Origin: Blautia sp. MSJ-9
Lineage (GTDB): Bacteria; Bacillota; Clostridia; Lachnospirales; Lachnospiraceae
Length of the DNA: 64,000 nt
NCBI RefSeq assembly: GCF_018919065.1
Contig: NZ_JAHLQG010000018.1
Location: forward strand, 62,001-126,000
Reading direction: 5' to 3'
In this document: piece by piece, positions 7,791 through 16,668 of the stretch
How the letters are laid out: each line of letters starts with the position of its first letter
How positions within the stretch are numbered: position 1 is the first letter of the stretch
Program-made: the position numbers and the translations under genes
The notes under the pieces: generated by a model
The model's input: only the letters and a program-made list of their open reading frames with translations
Databases searched by the model: none
Told to the model about the DNA's origin: nothing

Positions 7791-9983
7791 ATGGAAGAAA
7801 AAATCGGAAAAGTAGTCCTGGATACGACCTGCTATCTCGGACAGGACTTATACAGCGATGGTGCGATAGAGGATGAGATGCTTGCGATTTCCAGAGATTT
7901 TGCACCAGAAGAATTTAACAGAGTCATCAGCGAGCGCAAAAGCTGGCCAATCCTGTATCATTTTTCTCATATCAGAGAGAACATCTTAAGCTGGCTTCCT
8001 TTCACGGGAGAGGAGAGGGTTCTGGAGATCGGTTCCGGATGCGGAGCTGTCACAGGTGCTCTGTGTGAGAAGGCAAAGGAAGTTACCTGCATCGAGCTTT
8101 CCATGAAGAGAAGTAAGATCAACGCATACAGACATCAGGATCAGGATAACCTAAAGATCCTTGTAGGAAACTTCCAGGAAATCGAGAAGAATCTGACTGA
8201 GAAATACGATTACATTACGCTGATCGGTGTATTTGAATATGGTGAATCTTACATTCAGAGCGAGAATCCATATGTGGATTTCCTGAAGATCATTTCCAGA
8301 CATCTGAAGCCAGACGGAAAGATCATTCTGGCAATCGAGAACAAGCTGGGACTGAAATACTGGGCAGGATGCACAGAGGATCATTTTGGAACTCTGTTCG
8401 AGGGAATCCAGGGATATCCGAATACCAAAGGCGTGAAGACTTTCTCCAGAAAAGAATTTAACACGATCCTTAAAGATGCCGGAGACTTAAAAGCTGACTG
8501 GTATTATCCATATCCGGATTACAAATTTCCGATGACTATCCATTCAGACAGACATCTCCCTGCCAGCGGAGAGCTGAATATGAAGGATTACAACTTCGAC
8601 AGACTGCGTCTTGGGCTGTTTCAGGAATCTCAGGTATACAACACACTTCTGAGCAATGACCTGTATCCGCAGTTTTCTAATTCTTTCCTTCTTGTGATCG
8701 GAAAAGAACAGCCGCAGATGGAGCCGGTTTACGTGAAATTCTCTAATGAGAGAAATCAGAAGCTTTCCATTTATACAGAGATCAGCCAGACTGCTGAAGG
8801 CAGACTGACAGTAAAGAAAGTACCAACCCAGAAGAAAGCCACAGAGCATGTACAGAAGCTGAAAACAATTTATGAAAATCTGACCAGTATGTACAGAGAA
8901 GAAGGAATTGAAGTAAACCGTTGCACACTTAAAGAAAATAGTGCAGAACTGGAATATCTCACAGGAATTACTCTGGAGGACAAGCTGGATCACCTTCTGG
9001 AAGATGGCAGAACGGATGAGCTGGAGGAATTATTCTTCACTTATATTCAGAAGGTAAAGAATATTCACGAGAAGAAAGCATTTGAGAAAACACCAGAATT
9101 CATCCGTGTATTCGGAGATGTAAATCTGCGTTCTGATCTGAAGAGTACAGAGGTATCCAATATAGACTTCGTTCCTGCAAATATCATTCTCTCTGAGGAC
9201 AGAGTATCAGTGATTGATTATGAATGGACATTTACATTCCCTGTGCCATCCCAGTTTCTGGTTTATCGTATGATCTTCTACTATCTGGAACTGAACGACA
9301 AACGTGGAGTATTAAAGAGCAGAAACTTCTACGAGAAAGCCGGCATCACAGAGAAAGACATAGAAGTATACGTGCAGATGGAACACAATTTCCAGCAATA
9401 TATCCTTGGTGAACATACCGCAATGCGAAACATGTATGCCGAGATTTCCCCGGGACGTGTGGAAATGGCAGACTATTATGCAGAGAAGAGGCAGGAGTCC
9501 ATGGAGAATCTTCAGATTTTCTGGGATAACGGAAAGAGCTTCAATGAAGCGGATTCCGTGAGATACCTGTTCAGAAACAGAAAAATTCAGGCGGAGTTCA
9601 AACTTCCAGAACATACCACAATGCTCAGACTTGATCCGGGTGAAATGGCAAAAGGCCTCAGAATCATAAAGATGAACTGGGATGACGGAAGCACTGTGAA
9701 ATTCCATACAGATGGATGCGAGGTAGCGGACGGAGAATTCTATTTTGGAGGGGACGATCCGCAGATCATTATAGACAGTGTTCCTGAGAATACGAAGTCC
9801 ATGGAAGTGGAAATGGAGATTCTGGATGACAAAACAACAGAGAAGAAATTCTGGAACATATATACAGAACAGAAACGGGCAATGGACCAGATGAGTCAGG
9901 AACTTGCACAGAAGAAAGCACTGGTTGATCAGGTAGAAAGCAGCAAGGCATGGAAAGTTTACCGTGCTATTAAAAGGGTTTAA
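7791..9983 (+). CDS. Methyltransferase-kinase-like protein (WbdD-like architecture)
   Basis: A 730-residue cytoplasmic protein. Residues about 60-240 form a class I SAM-dependent methyltransferase (motif I VLEIGSGCGAVTG at 77-89, acidic CIEL after it). Residues about 290-520 resemble an aminoglycoside-phosphotransferase/kinase fold: NIDFVPAN aligns with the HxDxxxxN catalytic loop (His replaced by Asn) and VIDYEW with the metal-binding D-x-E. A beta-rich part (about 600-685) and a short C-terminal helix rich in Gln/Lys (QMSQELAQKKALVDQVE, likely coiled coil) follow. Methyltransferase, kinase, coiled coil is the order of WbdD, the chain terminator of E. coli O9a. Its position next to a Wzt-domain ATPase supports a capping role. 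Kinase activity is inferred, not shown. Confidence 0.65.
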   Translation: MEEKIGKVVLDTTCYLGQDLYSDGAIEDEMLAISRDFAPEEFNRVISERKSWPILYHFSHIRENILSWLPFTGEERVLEIGSGCGAVTGALCEKAKEVTCIELSMKRSKINAYRHQDQDNLKILVGNFQEIEKNLTEKYDYITLIGVFEYGESYIQSENPYVDFLKIISRHLKPDGKIILAIENKLGLKYWAGCTEDHFGTLFEGIQGYPNTKGVKTFSRKEFNTILKDAGDLKADWYYPYPDYKFPMTIHSDRHLPASGELNMKDYNFDRLRLGLFQESQVYNTLLSNDLYPQFSNSFLLVIGKEQPQMEPVYVKFSNERNQKLSIYTEISQTAEGRLTVKKVPTQKKATEHVQKLKTIYENLTSMYREEGIEVNRCTLKENSAELEYLTGITLEDKLDHLLEDGRTDELEELFFTYIQKVKNIHEKKAFEKTPEFIRVFGDVNLRSDLKSTEVSNIDFVPANIILSEDRVSVIDYEWTFTFPVPSQFLVYRMIFYYLELNDKRGVLKSRNFYEKAGITEKDIEVYVQMEHNFQQYILGEHTAMRNMYAEISPGRVEMADYYAEKRQESMENLQIFWDNGKSFNEADSVRYLFRNRKIQAEFKLPEHTTMLRLDPGEMAKGLRIIKMNWDDGSTVKFHTDGCEVADGEFYFGGDDPQIIIDSVPENTKSMEVEMEILDDKTTEKKFWNIYTEQKRAMDQMSQELAQKKALVDQVESSKAWKVYRAIKRV

Positions 9984-9994
9984 AGGGATAAATT

Positions 9995-12496
9995 ATGGGA
10001 AATATACTTTGGAGTGTGGACAAGAAAATATACAGCGACAAAGAAAATCATACTCTGACCATTACCGGATGGGCAGTAACAAAAGACCAGACAACATATG
10101 ATTTTTCTCTTTATGGTTCAGGAAAGGAGCTCTCTTTTCCTGAACCTTCGCGCTATGAAAGAGCGGATGTAGCTGAGAATCTGAAAGAAACAGTAAAAGA
10201 AATAAAAAACGCAGGCTTTACAGTAAAGATACCGGAAATCCTGCAGCTTGCGCAGGAGCATGAGAACTTCCAGCTTGCACTGCAGGCAGGAGATGAAAAA
10301 GAAATCATCTGGGAAGCCAGTGCACAGCAGGTGAAGGATTTCTGCATAGAGAGCCTGATCGAATATTATATTGACGAAGAACAGATCACTCAGGGAAACA
10401 TCCTGACCATCAAGGGATGGGTAGTAAACCAGATGGATTCTGATGATGTATTTGTACAGGACACAGATGGAAAAGTTCTGGAGTGTACCATCACCAGACA
10501 CAGACGTCCTGATGTAGAAAAAGCAAAAGGAATCTCTGAGTCTGAGAAAAGAAATCTTGGATTCAGCATCACTGCAGATCTGGAGAACATACACGATCAG
10601 AACATCTGCATCTGCTTCCGCGGACAGGACGTGCAGAAAACATATACTGTAAATGTAAAGAAATTAAAGAGAGAGAATACAGGTCTCTATCAGCAGATGA
10701 AACTTCTGTCTCTGGAGAACAGACAGAAGAATCATGCGTATATAAAAGAAAACGGGATTGGAAGATTTTTCCGTTATGTACGCAATTCTCAGCTTAAGGA
10801 TGGTGAGCAGGATTATGAGGACTGGCTCAAAGATCACGAAGCATTCCGAAAGGAACTGAAGAGACAGAAGAATGCGGTCTTTTCTTATTCACCTCTGATC
10901 AGTATCGTTATTGTACTGGCAGATACAGATGTGAGACGCCTGAAGAATGTGATCGATGCATATACAGATCAGACCTACGGTAACTGGCAGCTCTGTCTGG
11001 TGGACGCCAATGAAGGAGAAGAAACCGGAGAGTTTTTACGAAAGAAATATAAAAAAGAGATTCGACTTTCTTATAAGAAAGTTACAGAGAATAAGGGAAT
11101 CTCTGAGAATCTGAATGCAGCACTGAAACTGGCAATGGGAGATTATGTACTGTTTGCGGATCAGGAGACAGTACCTGCGCCGGATGCTCTTTTCTGTATG
11201 GTTAAGGCAGTCACTGAGAAGAAAGCAGACATGATCTATACAGATGAAGATCAGATCAGTGTGGATGGAAAACAACATTATGAACCGAAATTCAAACCGG
11301 ATTTCAATCTGTACAGATTACGAGAGAACAATTATATTGGACGGTTCTGGGCAGTCCGGAAAGAAATTATGGAGCAGGCCGGATGGTTCAATCCGCAGTA
11401 CGACGGAGCCGAGAATTTCGATATGCTTTTAAGATGCAGCGAACAGGCTGCGCAGATTGTGCACATTCCAAGAGTTCTCTGCCATAACATGGATGCCGGA
11501 CAGCAGCTGTCACAGGAAGAGAAACAGAAAGCCGGGGAAGCCGGAAGAAAAGCACTGGAAGAGCACTATCACAGAGTACAGATCCCTGCCGCTGTAGAAC
11601 AGACAGAGAAACCGGGATGGTACAGGAGCCATCTGGCTATTCAGGGAGAGCCGCTGGTCTCTATCATTATTCCGAGTAAAGATCACATCAATGACCTGGA
11701 TCTCTGTGTTACTTCCATAGAAGAGAAGAGCACCTGGAAGAATTATGAGATCATTGTTGTAGAGAATAACAGTGTGGAGAAGGAAACCTTCGTATACTAT
11801 GAAACACTGAAGAATCGGTATCCAAATGTCAGGATCCTTACCTGGAAAAAAGAATTCAACTATTCTGCCATCAACAATTTTGCAGTGAGAGAAGCCCAGG
11901 GAGAATATCTGCTGTTTCTCAATAATGACGTAGAGATCATCACCGATTCCTGGTTAGAAGAGATGCTTCAGCTTTGTCAGCAAAAAGGTGTCGGAATGGT
12001 TGGAGCGAAACTCTACTATCCGGATGATACCATTCAGCATGCCGGGGTAGTAGTTGGACTTGGCGGGGTTGCGGCACATGTTTTATGTAAACTTCCGCGT
12101 GATGCAGAAGGATATATGGGACGTCTGCGCTGCGTACAGGAGATGAGCGCAGTCACAGCAGCGTGCATGATGGTAAAGACTTCTGTTTTCAAATCTGTTG
12201 AGGGATTTGACGAGGAACTCAAAGTTGCATTTAATGACATTGACCTCTGTATGAAAGTAAGAAGCAAAGGCGAAAAGATTATTTTTACCCCATATGCAGA
12301 GTTGTATCACTATGAATCCAAATCCAGAGGAATGGAAGACACTCCGGAGAAGCAGCTGCGTTTCTCCAGAGAAGTCAACTGTTTCCGCAGAAAATGGGAA
12401 CGGGAGCTGTTGAAGGGAGATCCTTATTACAGTCCGAACCTGACATTAAATAACACAGACTGCTCTCTGAGAAAACTGGAGAGAAACGGAGATTAA
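9995..12496 (+). CDS. Tandem GT2 glycosyltransferase with N-terminal beta-rich modules; first GT domain degenerate
   Basis: An 833-residue protein with ribosome site AAAGGGA. Residues 1-110 and 115-225 are two related beta-rich modules, each with a GWxV start, an R-x-DV segment and a GF near the end. Residues about 300-530 are a GT2 fold and about 550-830 a second one. The second has PLVSIIIPSKDH, FLNNDVEI and the conserved HYESKSRGMEDTPEKQ tail. In the first, the usual DHDD metal-binding motif reads DQET and the usual DGAQDYD reads DGAENFD, so this domain may be inactive. The protein probably adds one or two sugars, such as rhamnose, to the lipid-linked chain. It lies in a 2-bp-spaced pair with the next GT. 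Confidence 0.85.
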   Translation: MGNILWSVDKKIYSDKENHTLTITGWAVTKDQTTYDFSLYGSGKELSFPEPSRYERADVAENLKETVKEIKNAGFTVKIPEILQLAQEHENFQLALQAGDEKEIIWEASAQQVKDFCIESLIEYYIDEEQITQGNILTIKGWVVNQMDSDDVFVQDTDGKVLECTITRHRRPDVEKAKGISESEKRNLGFSITADLENIHDQNICICFRGQDVQKTYTVNVKKLKRENTGLYQQMKLLSLENRQKNHAYIKENGIGRFFRYVRNSQLKDGEQDYEDWLKDHEAFRKELKRQKNAVFSYSPLISIVIVLADTDVRRLKNVIDAYTDQTYGNWQLCLVDANEGEETGEFLRKKYKKEIRLSYKKVTENKGISENLNAALKLAMGDYVLFADQETVPAPDALFCMVKAVTEKKADMIYTDEDQISVDGKQHYEPKFKPDFNLYRLRENNYIGRFWAVRKEIMEQAGWFNPQYDGAENFDMLLRCSEQAAQIVHIPRVLCHNMDAGQQLSQEEKQKAGEAGRKALEEHYHRVQIPAAVEQTEKPGWYRSHLAIQGEPLVSIIIPSKDHINDLDLCVTSIEEKSTWKNYEIIVVENNSVEKETFVYYETLKNRYPNVRILTWKKEFNYSAINNFAVREAQGEYLLFLNNDVEIITDSWLEEMLQLCQQKGVGMVGAKLYYPDDTIQHAGVVVGLGGVAAHVLCKLPRDAEGYMGRLRCVQEMSAVTAACMMVKTSVFKSVEGFDEELKVAFNDIDLCMKVRSKGEKIIFTPYAELYHYESKSRGMEDTPEKQLRFSREVNCFRRKWERELLKGDPYYSPNLTLNNTDCSLRKLERNGD

Positions 12497-12497
12497 C

Positions 12498-14942
12498 ATG
12501 CCTAAGGAAATATTTGAAGTAGTAAGAGAGAGATTTCATTTATCAGACAGAACTCAGTATATTGTTCAGGGCCACTGGCCGAAAACGGCGAAATTAGAAG
12601 CGTATCTGGACAATAAAAAGCTGGAAACATCTGTAAAAGAGAATGAGAACGTAAGTGCTCTGGAGCGTTTTCAGGATCCGGAGAAAATGGAAGGAATGCA
12701 GATTACAGCAACCATCCAGATTCCAGAGAATCTGAGCAGCTATCATAAACTGGTGATCTATGAAAAGTTCCCGGACAAAAAGCAGACCTGGTTTTCCATC
12801 ACAGCCCGTGAGTTGGATAAAAAGAGAGATAAGCCGCAGGTTTATTTCGAAGAGGAGAAAGCAGAGCAGGGAACTGTTCGTATCAGGGGATGGGCCATTG
12901 CACCGAAACCGGTGACAATCCGTATCTTTGATGCGGACAAAAAGCCGATTACTGCTGAGATCCAGAGAACAGACAGAGTAGATGTAAATCAGTTATTTGA
13001 AGAAGCTCAGGATCCGGGAAAGACAGGATTCTTCTCCGAGATCACGAATGTTTCCGGAAAATGCCTGTATGTAGTTTTCTACGCAGGAGAGAAGAAGACG
13101 GTACACGTAGTTCCACTTCGAAAAGCAGACATTCTGGCAAAGAAAGTCGATAAATATGTAGAAAAAGGTATCCGCTACTGGAAATCCCAGGGTATGACGG
13201 CACTTGCAGAGAAAGTAGTCACTAAGGTAAAAAATGTCCGCCAGGGTCCGCCGACCTACCAGAAATGGATCAGACATCATCTGCCTGGAAAAGCCGAACT
13301 GGAGAAACAGCGTAAGACTACATTTGGATACAATCCAAAGATTTCTTTTGTAGTACCGCTGTATAAGACACCGGAAAAATATCTGCGCAGACTGGTAGAA
13401 TCTCTTCAGGAGCAGACTTATTCCAACTGGGAACTGTGCTTCTCTGACGGAAGCGGAGCCGAGTCACCACTGATCGATTTATTAAAAGAGCTGTCAGCAA
13501 AAGACAAGAGGATCAAATATGTTTCCCATGATGAGGCACTGCAGATCTCAGAGAATACCAACAGTGCGATCGAGATTGCTGCTGGTGACTTTATTGCATT
13601 TGCAGACCATGATGATGAGCTGACTCCGAATGCGCTGTTTGAGTGTGTGAAAGCATTAAATGACAGACCGCAGACACTGGTGATTTATACAGATGAAGAT
13701 AAGATGTCCATGGACGGACATAAATTCTTCCAGCCGCACTTTAAACCGGACTACAATCCGGATCTGCTCTGTACAGTAAACTATATCTGCCATCTGTTTG
13801 TAGTTTCACGAAAAGTAATTGAGAAGACCGGCGGACTGAGAAGCGAGTTTGACGGTGCCCAGGATTATGATTTTGTATTCCGCTGCGTGGAAACAGTTAA
13901 AGATGAGGAGATTTACCATATTCCGAAGATTCTGTATCACTGGCGCTGTCACGAAGACTCTACAGCAGAGAATCCAGAGAGCAAGCTATATGCTTTTGAG
14001 GCCGGAAAACGTGCAGTACAGGAACATTACAACAGAACCGGAATTAAGGCAGAGGTGCTTAAGGGAGAATATCTTGGATTATACAGAACGAAATTTATCA
14101 GAGATTATGATCCGCTGATCTCCATTATTATTCCAAACAAAGACCACATTGATGATCTGAAGAGATGTATGGATTCTATTGAACAGAATTCTACTTACAA
14201 AAACTATGAGTATATCATTGTGGAGAACAACAGTACAGACCCTGCGACCTTTGAATATTACAAGAAGCTGGAAGCTGAGAATCCGAAAGTACACATGGTA
14301 TACTGGGACGGAATCTTTAATTATTCCGCGATCAATAATTACGGCGCATCTTTTGCAAAGGGTGAGTATCTGCTTCTTCTGAATAATGACACAGAGATCA
14401 TTAATCCGGACTGTCTGGAGGAACTGCTTGGCTACTGTATGCGCAGTGATGTTGGTGCAGTAGGAGCCAGACTCTATTACGAGGATGACACCATTCAGCA
14501 TGCGGGTGTTGTAATCGGATTCGGAGGAATTGCAGGACATTGTTTCGTTATGCAGAAGAGAGGTACAACAGGATACTGCCACAGAATTATCTGTGCACAG
14601 GACTACAGTGCAGTTACAGCAGCCTGCATGATGGTAAAGAGATCCGCCTTTGATGCAGTAGGAGGACTTTCCGAGGAACTGGCAGTTGCATTTAATGATA
14701 TTGACTTCTGTATGAAACTTCGTCAGGCAGGATATCTGATCGTGTATAATCCTTATGCGGAATTATATCACTATGAGTCCAAGTCCAGAGGTCTTGAGGA
14801 CACGCCGGAGAAGGTAGCACGATTTAATAAAGAGATTGCTACTTTTGAGAAAAAATGGCCAGATATTTTAAGAGATGGAGATCCGTACTATAATCCGAAC
14901 CTCACATTAAAAAGCCAGGATTTCTCACTGAAGAGAATCTGA
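12498..14942 (+). CDS. Tandem GT2 glycosyltransferase with N-terminal beta-rich modules
   Basis: An 814-residue paralogue of the preceding protein, starting 2 bp after its stop with GGAG upstream. Residues about 1-105 and 110-215 are beta-rich modules (IRGWAIAPKP, RTDRVDV, GFFSEI). GT2 domain one (about 270-500) keeps FADHDDELTPNAL, YTDEDKM and DGAQDYDFVF, so it looks active. GT2 domain two (about 535-810) has LISIIIPNKDH, LLLNNDTEI and a HYESKSRGLEDTPEK tail. No transmembrane helix is present. The two active-looking domains suggest a bifunctional transferase, perhaps a polymerase that makes alternating linkages. Confidence 0.88.
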   Translation: MPKEIFEVVRERFHLSDRTQYIVQGHWPKTAKLEAYLDNKKLETSVKENENVSALERFQDPEKMEGMQITATIQIPENLSSYHKLVIYEKFPDKKQTWFSITARELDKKRDKPQVYFEEEKAEQGTVRIRGWAIAPKPVTIRIFDADKKPITAEIQRTDRVDVNQLFEEAQDPGKTGFFSEITNVSGKCLYVVFYAGEKKTVHVVPLRKADILAKKVDKYVEKGIRYWKSQGMTALAEKVVTKVKNVRQGPPTYQKWIRHHLPGKAELEKQRKTTFGYNPKISFVVPLYKTPEKYLRRLVESLQEQTYSNWELCFSDGSGAESPLIDLLKELSAKDKRIKYVSHDEALQISENTNSAIEIAAGDFIAFADHDDELTPNALFECVKALNDRPQTLVIYTDEDKMSMDGHKFFQPHFKPDYNPDLLCTVNYICHLFVVSRKVIEKTGGLRSEFDGAQDYDFVFRCVETVKDEEIYHIPKILYHWRCHEDSTAENPESKLYAFEAGKRAVQEHYNRTGIKAEVLKGEYLGLYRTKFIRDYDPLISIIIPNKDHIDDLKRCMDSIEQNSTYKNYEYIIVENNSTDPATFEYYKKLEAENPKVHMVYWDGIFNYSAINNYGASFAKGEYLLLLNNDTEIINPDCLEELLGYCMRSDVGAVGARLYYEDDTIQHAGVVIGFGGIAGHCFVMQKRGTTGYCHRIICAQDYSAVTAACMMVKRSAFDAVGGLSEELAVAFNDIDFCMKLRQAGYLIVYNPYAELYHYESKSRGLEDTPEKVARFNKEIATFEKKWPDILRDGDPYYNPNLTLKSQDFSLKRI

Positions 14943-15005
14943 AAAGTATCCATGGATTTTGACTTGTAACTGTGAAGGTACGGAACAGTTATTCTGAAAA
15001 TAAAA

Positions 15006-16475
15006 ATGAATGTGAAAGAAGATATGTCAAAGAAAATAGAGATTAATGAAAAAAGCATGACCATAGCTTTTGTACTCCTTGCGTTTATCATTCTGACGGT
15101 CTGGGCGATGACCCAGCCGTTTAATGCAGGACCGGATGAACATATGCGATATCTTGTTGCAAACTATATTTATACTCATCATGGAGCACTGCCAAAGGGT
15201 GATGATGAAGCAGTACGAAACGCTACCTGGGGAATTTCCTATGCGTATTACCCGGTAGTATCCTATATGGTTTCTGCAGTTTTTATGCGGATCGTCAGAT
15301 TCTTTGGAAACCCAGGAAACTATATGTTCCGTGCTGCGCGTATGGCAGATGTGCTGTTTGTCACAGGTGCAGTATATTTTCTGGTAAAAGCTTCCGGAAA
15401 ATTATTTTCAAAGGAGAAGTATTCAAAAGAAGCGAGATGGTTATTTGCAGCACTGGCAGGATTTATGCCTCAGGCGATTTTTCTGGGAACTTATGTAAAT
15501 ACGGATTCTCTGGCACTGTTGGCAGCAGCCATGCTTCTGTATGTATGGGCCTCTTATCTGAAAGAGGACTGGACCTGGAAGAATTGTATTCTTCTTGCTG
15601 TGGGAATGGCAATCTGTGCATTGTCCTATTACAATGCATATGGATGGATCCTGTGTAGCTTTTTCTTCTTCTGTCTGACGATTTTATTGTGTAGAGAAGA
15701 AGCTTTTGGACAGAGAGTAAAATTCCTTTTCAGCAGAGGACTGGCGATCACTGGTGTGACACTGGGACTCTGCGGATGGTGGTTCATCCGAAACGGACTT
15801 TTATACAATGGGGATATTCTTGGAAGAAAAGCAAGCGCCGCCTGTGCAGAGAAATATGCGTTAAAGGATTACCGGCCGTCCAATTATCCGACTCCGCAGA
15901 AATTGGGATGGACATGGAAGGACATCCTGATCTATCAGGATCCGGGATGGTATCACAACTGGGTAGTGACTGTGTGTGTAAGTTTTATCGGTACCTTTGG
16001 ACTGATGGAAATTTACATGCCTTATACGGTCAGCAAGCTGTATATGGTATTTTTTGCAGCAGGCATTCTCAGTACATTCTTTGTAAAAGGAATGTACAGA
16101 CTGAAAAAGAGAATGTATGTTACACAGAAGAAAACCGTAGGCACAGATACCTGGAAAATAAAGACAAAAGTAATTTCCAGGAAATGGAATAAGCAGGGCA
16201 TTTTTCATCTGATCATGATACTGGCGATTTTGATTCCTGTAGGATTATTTATGGATTATGTGTACTACAGCGACAATCAGGCACAGGGAAGATATATTAT
16301 TCCTGCGCTGTATCCGCTGATGTATTTCGTGACTGTAGGATGGGATAATATTCTTACTAGAGTGGTCAGAAATGAGAAAATACGAAGCTGGATTTACAGA
16401 GTACTGACTGCATTATTTGTTATTGCACCATTTGCATGCTGGGCATTTCTGGTGCTTCCATATTATGCGAAATAA
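15006..16475 (+). CDS. Multi-spanning membrane protein, GT-C/DUF2142-like
   Basis: A 489-residue integral membrane protein (483 if it starts at ATG 15024) with about ten or more hydrophobic helices. After the first helix it has a loop reading FNAGPDEHMRYLVANY, with an acidic DE pair where GT-C enzymes and DUF2142 proteins carry their catalytic Asp/Glu. GT-C enzymes use polyprenyl-phosphate sugars on the outer face of the membrane. In this cluster it could add a side-branch sugar to the polymer after export. No strong ribosome site is visible before either start. Confidence 0.6.
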   Translation: MNVKEDMSKKIEINEKSMTIAFVLLAFIILTVWAMTQPFNAGPDEHMRYLVANYIYTHHGALPKGDDEAVRNATWGISYAYYPVVSYMVSAVFMRIVRFFGNPGNYMFRAARMADVLFVTGAVYFLVKASGKLFSKEKYSKEARWLFAALAGFMPQAIFLGTYVNTDSLALLAAAMLLYVWASYLKEDWTWKNCILLAVGMAICALSYYNAYGWILCSFFFFCLTILLCREEAFGQRVKFLFSRGLAITGVTLGLCGWWFIRNGLLYNGDILGRKASAACAEKYALKDYRPSNYPTPQKLGWTWKDILIYQDPGWYHNWVVTVCVSFIGTFGLMEIYMPYTVSKLYMVFFAAGILSTFFVKGMYRLKKRMYVTQKKTVGTDTWKIKTKVISRKWNKQGIFHLIMILAILIPVGLFMDYVYYSDNQAQGRYIIPALYPLMYFVTVGWDNILTRVVRNEKIRSWIYRVLTALFVIAPFACWAFLVLPYYAK

Positions 16476-16585
16476 AAATGATTGATTTATGCAGCTATGT
16501 ATCGAAAAATACTTTTTAGGATTAACGTTATTGGGTTATGAGCAAGTAGCGAAGCAGATGATTTTATCCATTTGACTGGATTATG

Positions 16586-16626
16586 AAAAACGGGAATTAC
16601 CACATTAGAAGGTAATTCCCGTTTTT
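16586..16626. terminator. Bidirectional Rho-independent terminator
   Basis: AAAAACGGGAATTACC pairs with GGTAATTCCCGTTTTT across a 9-nt loop. Its A- and T-rich flanks allow it to serve both the + strand polysaccharide genes and the converging D-Ala-D-Ala carboxypeptidase. Confidence 0.9.
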
Positions 16627-16668
16627 GATATTCTTTTATTTGCCTGGTGAATCCTGAAGACAGGACTA

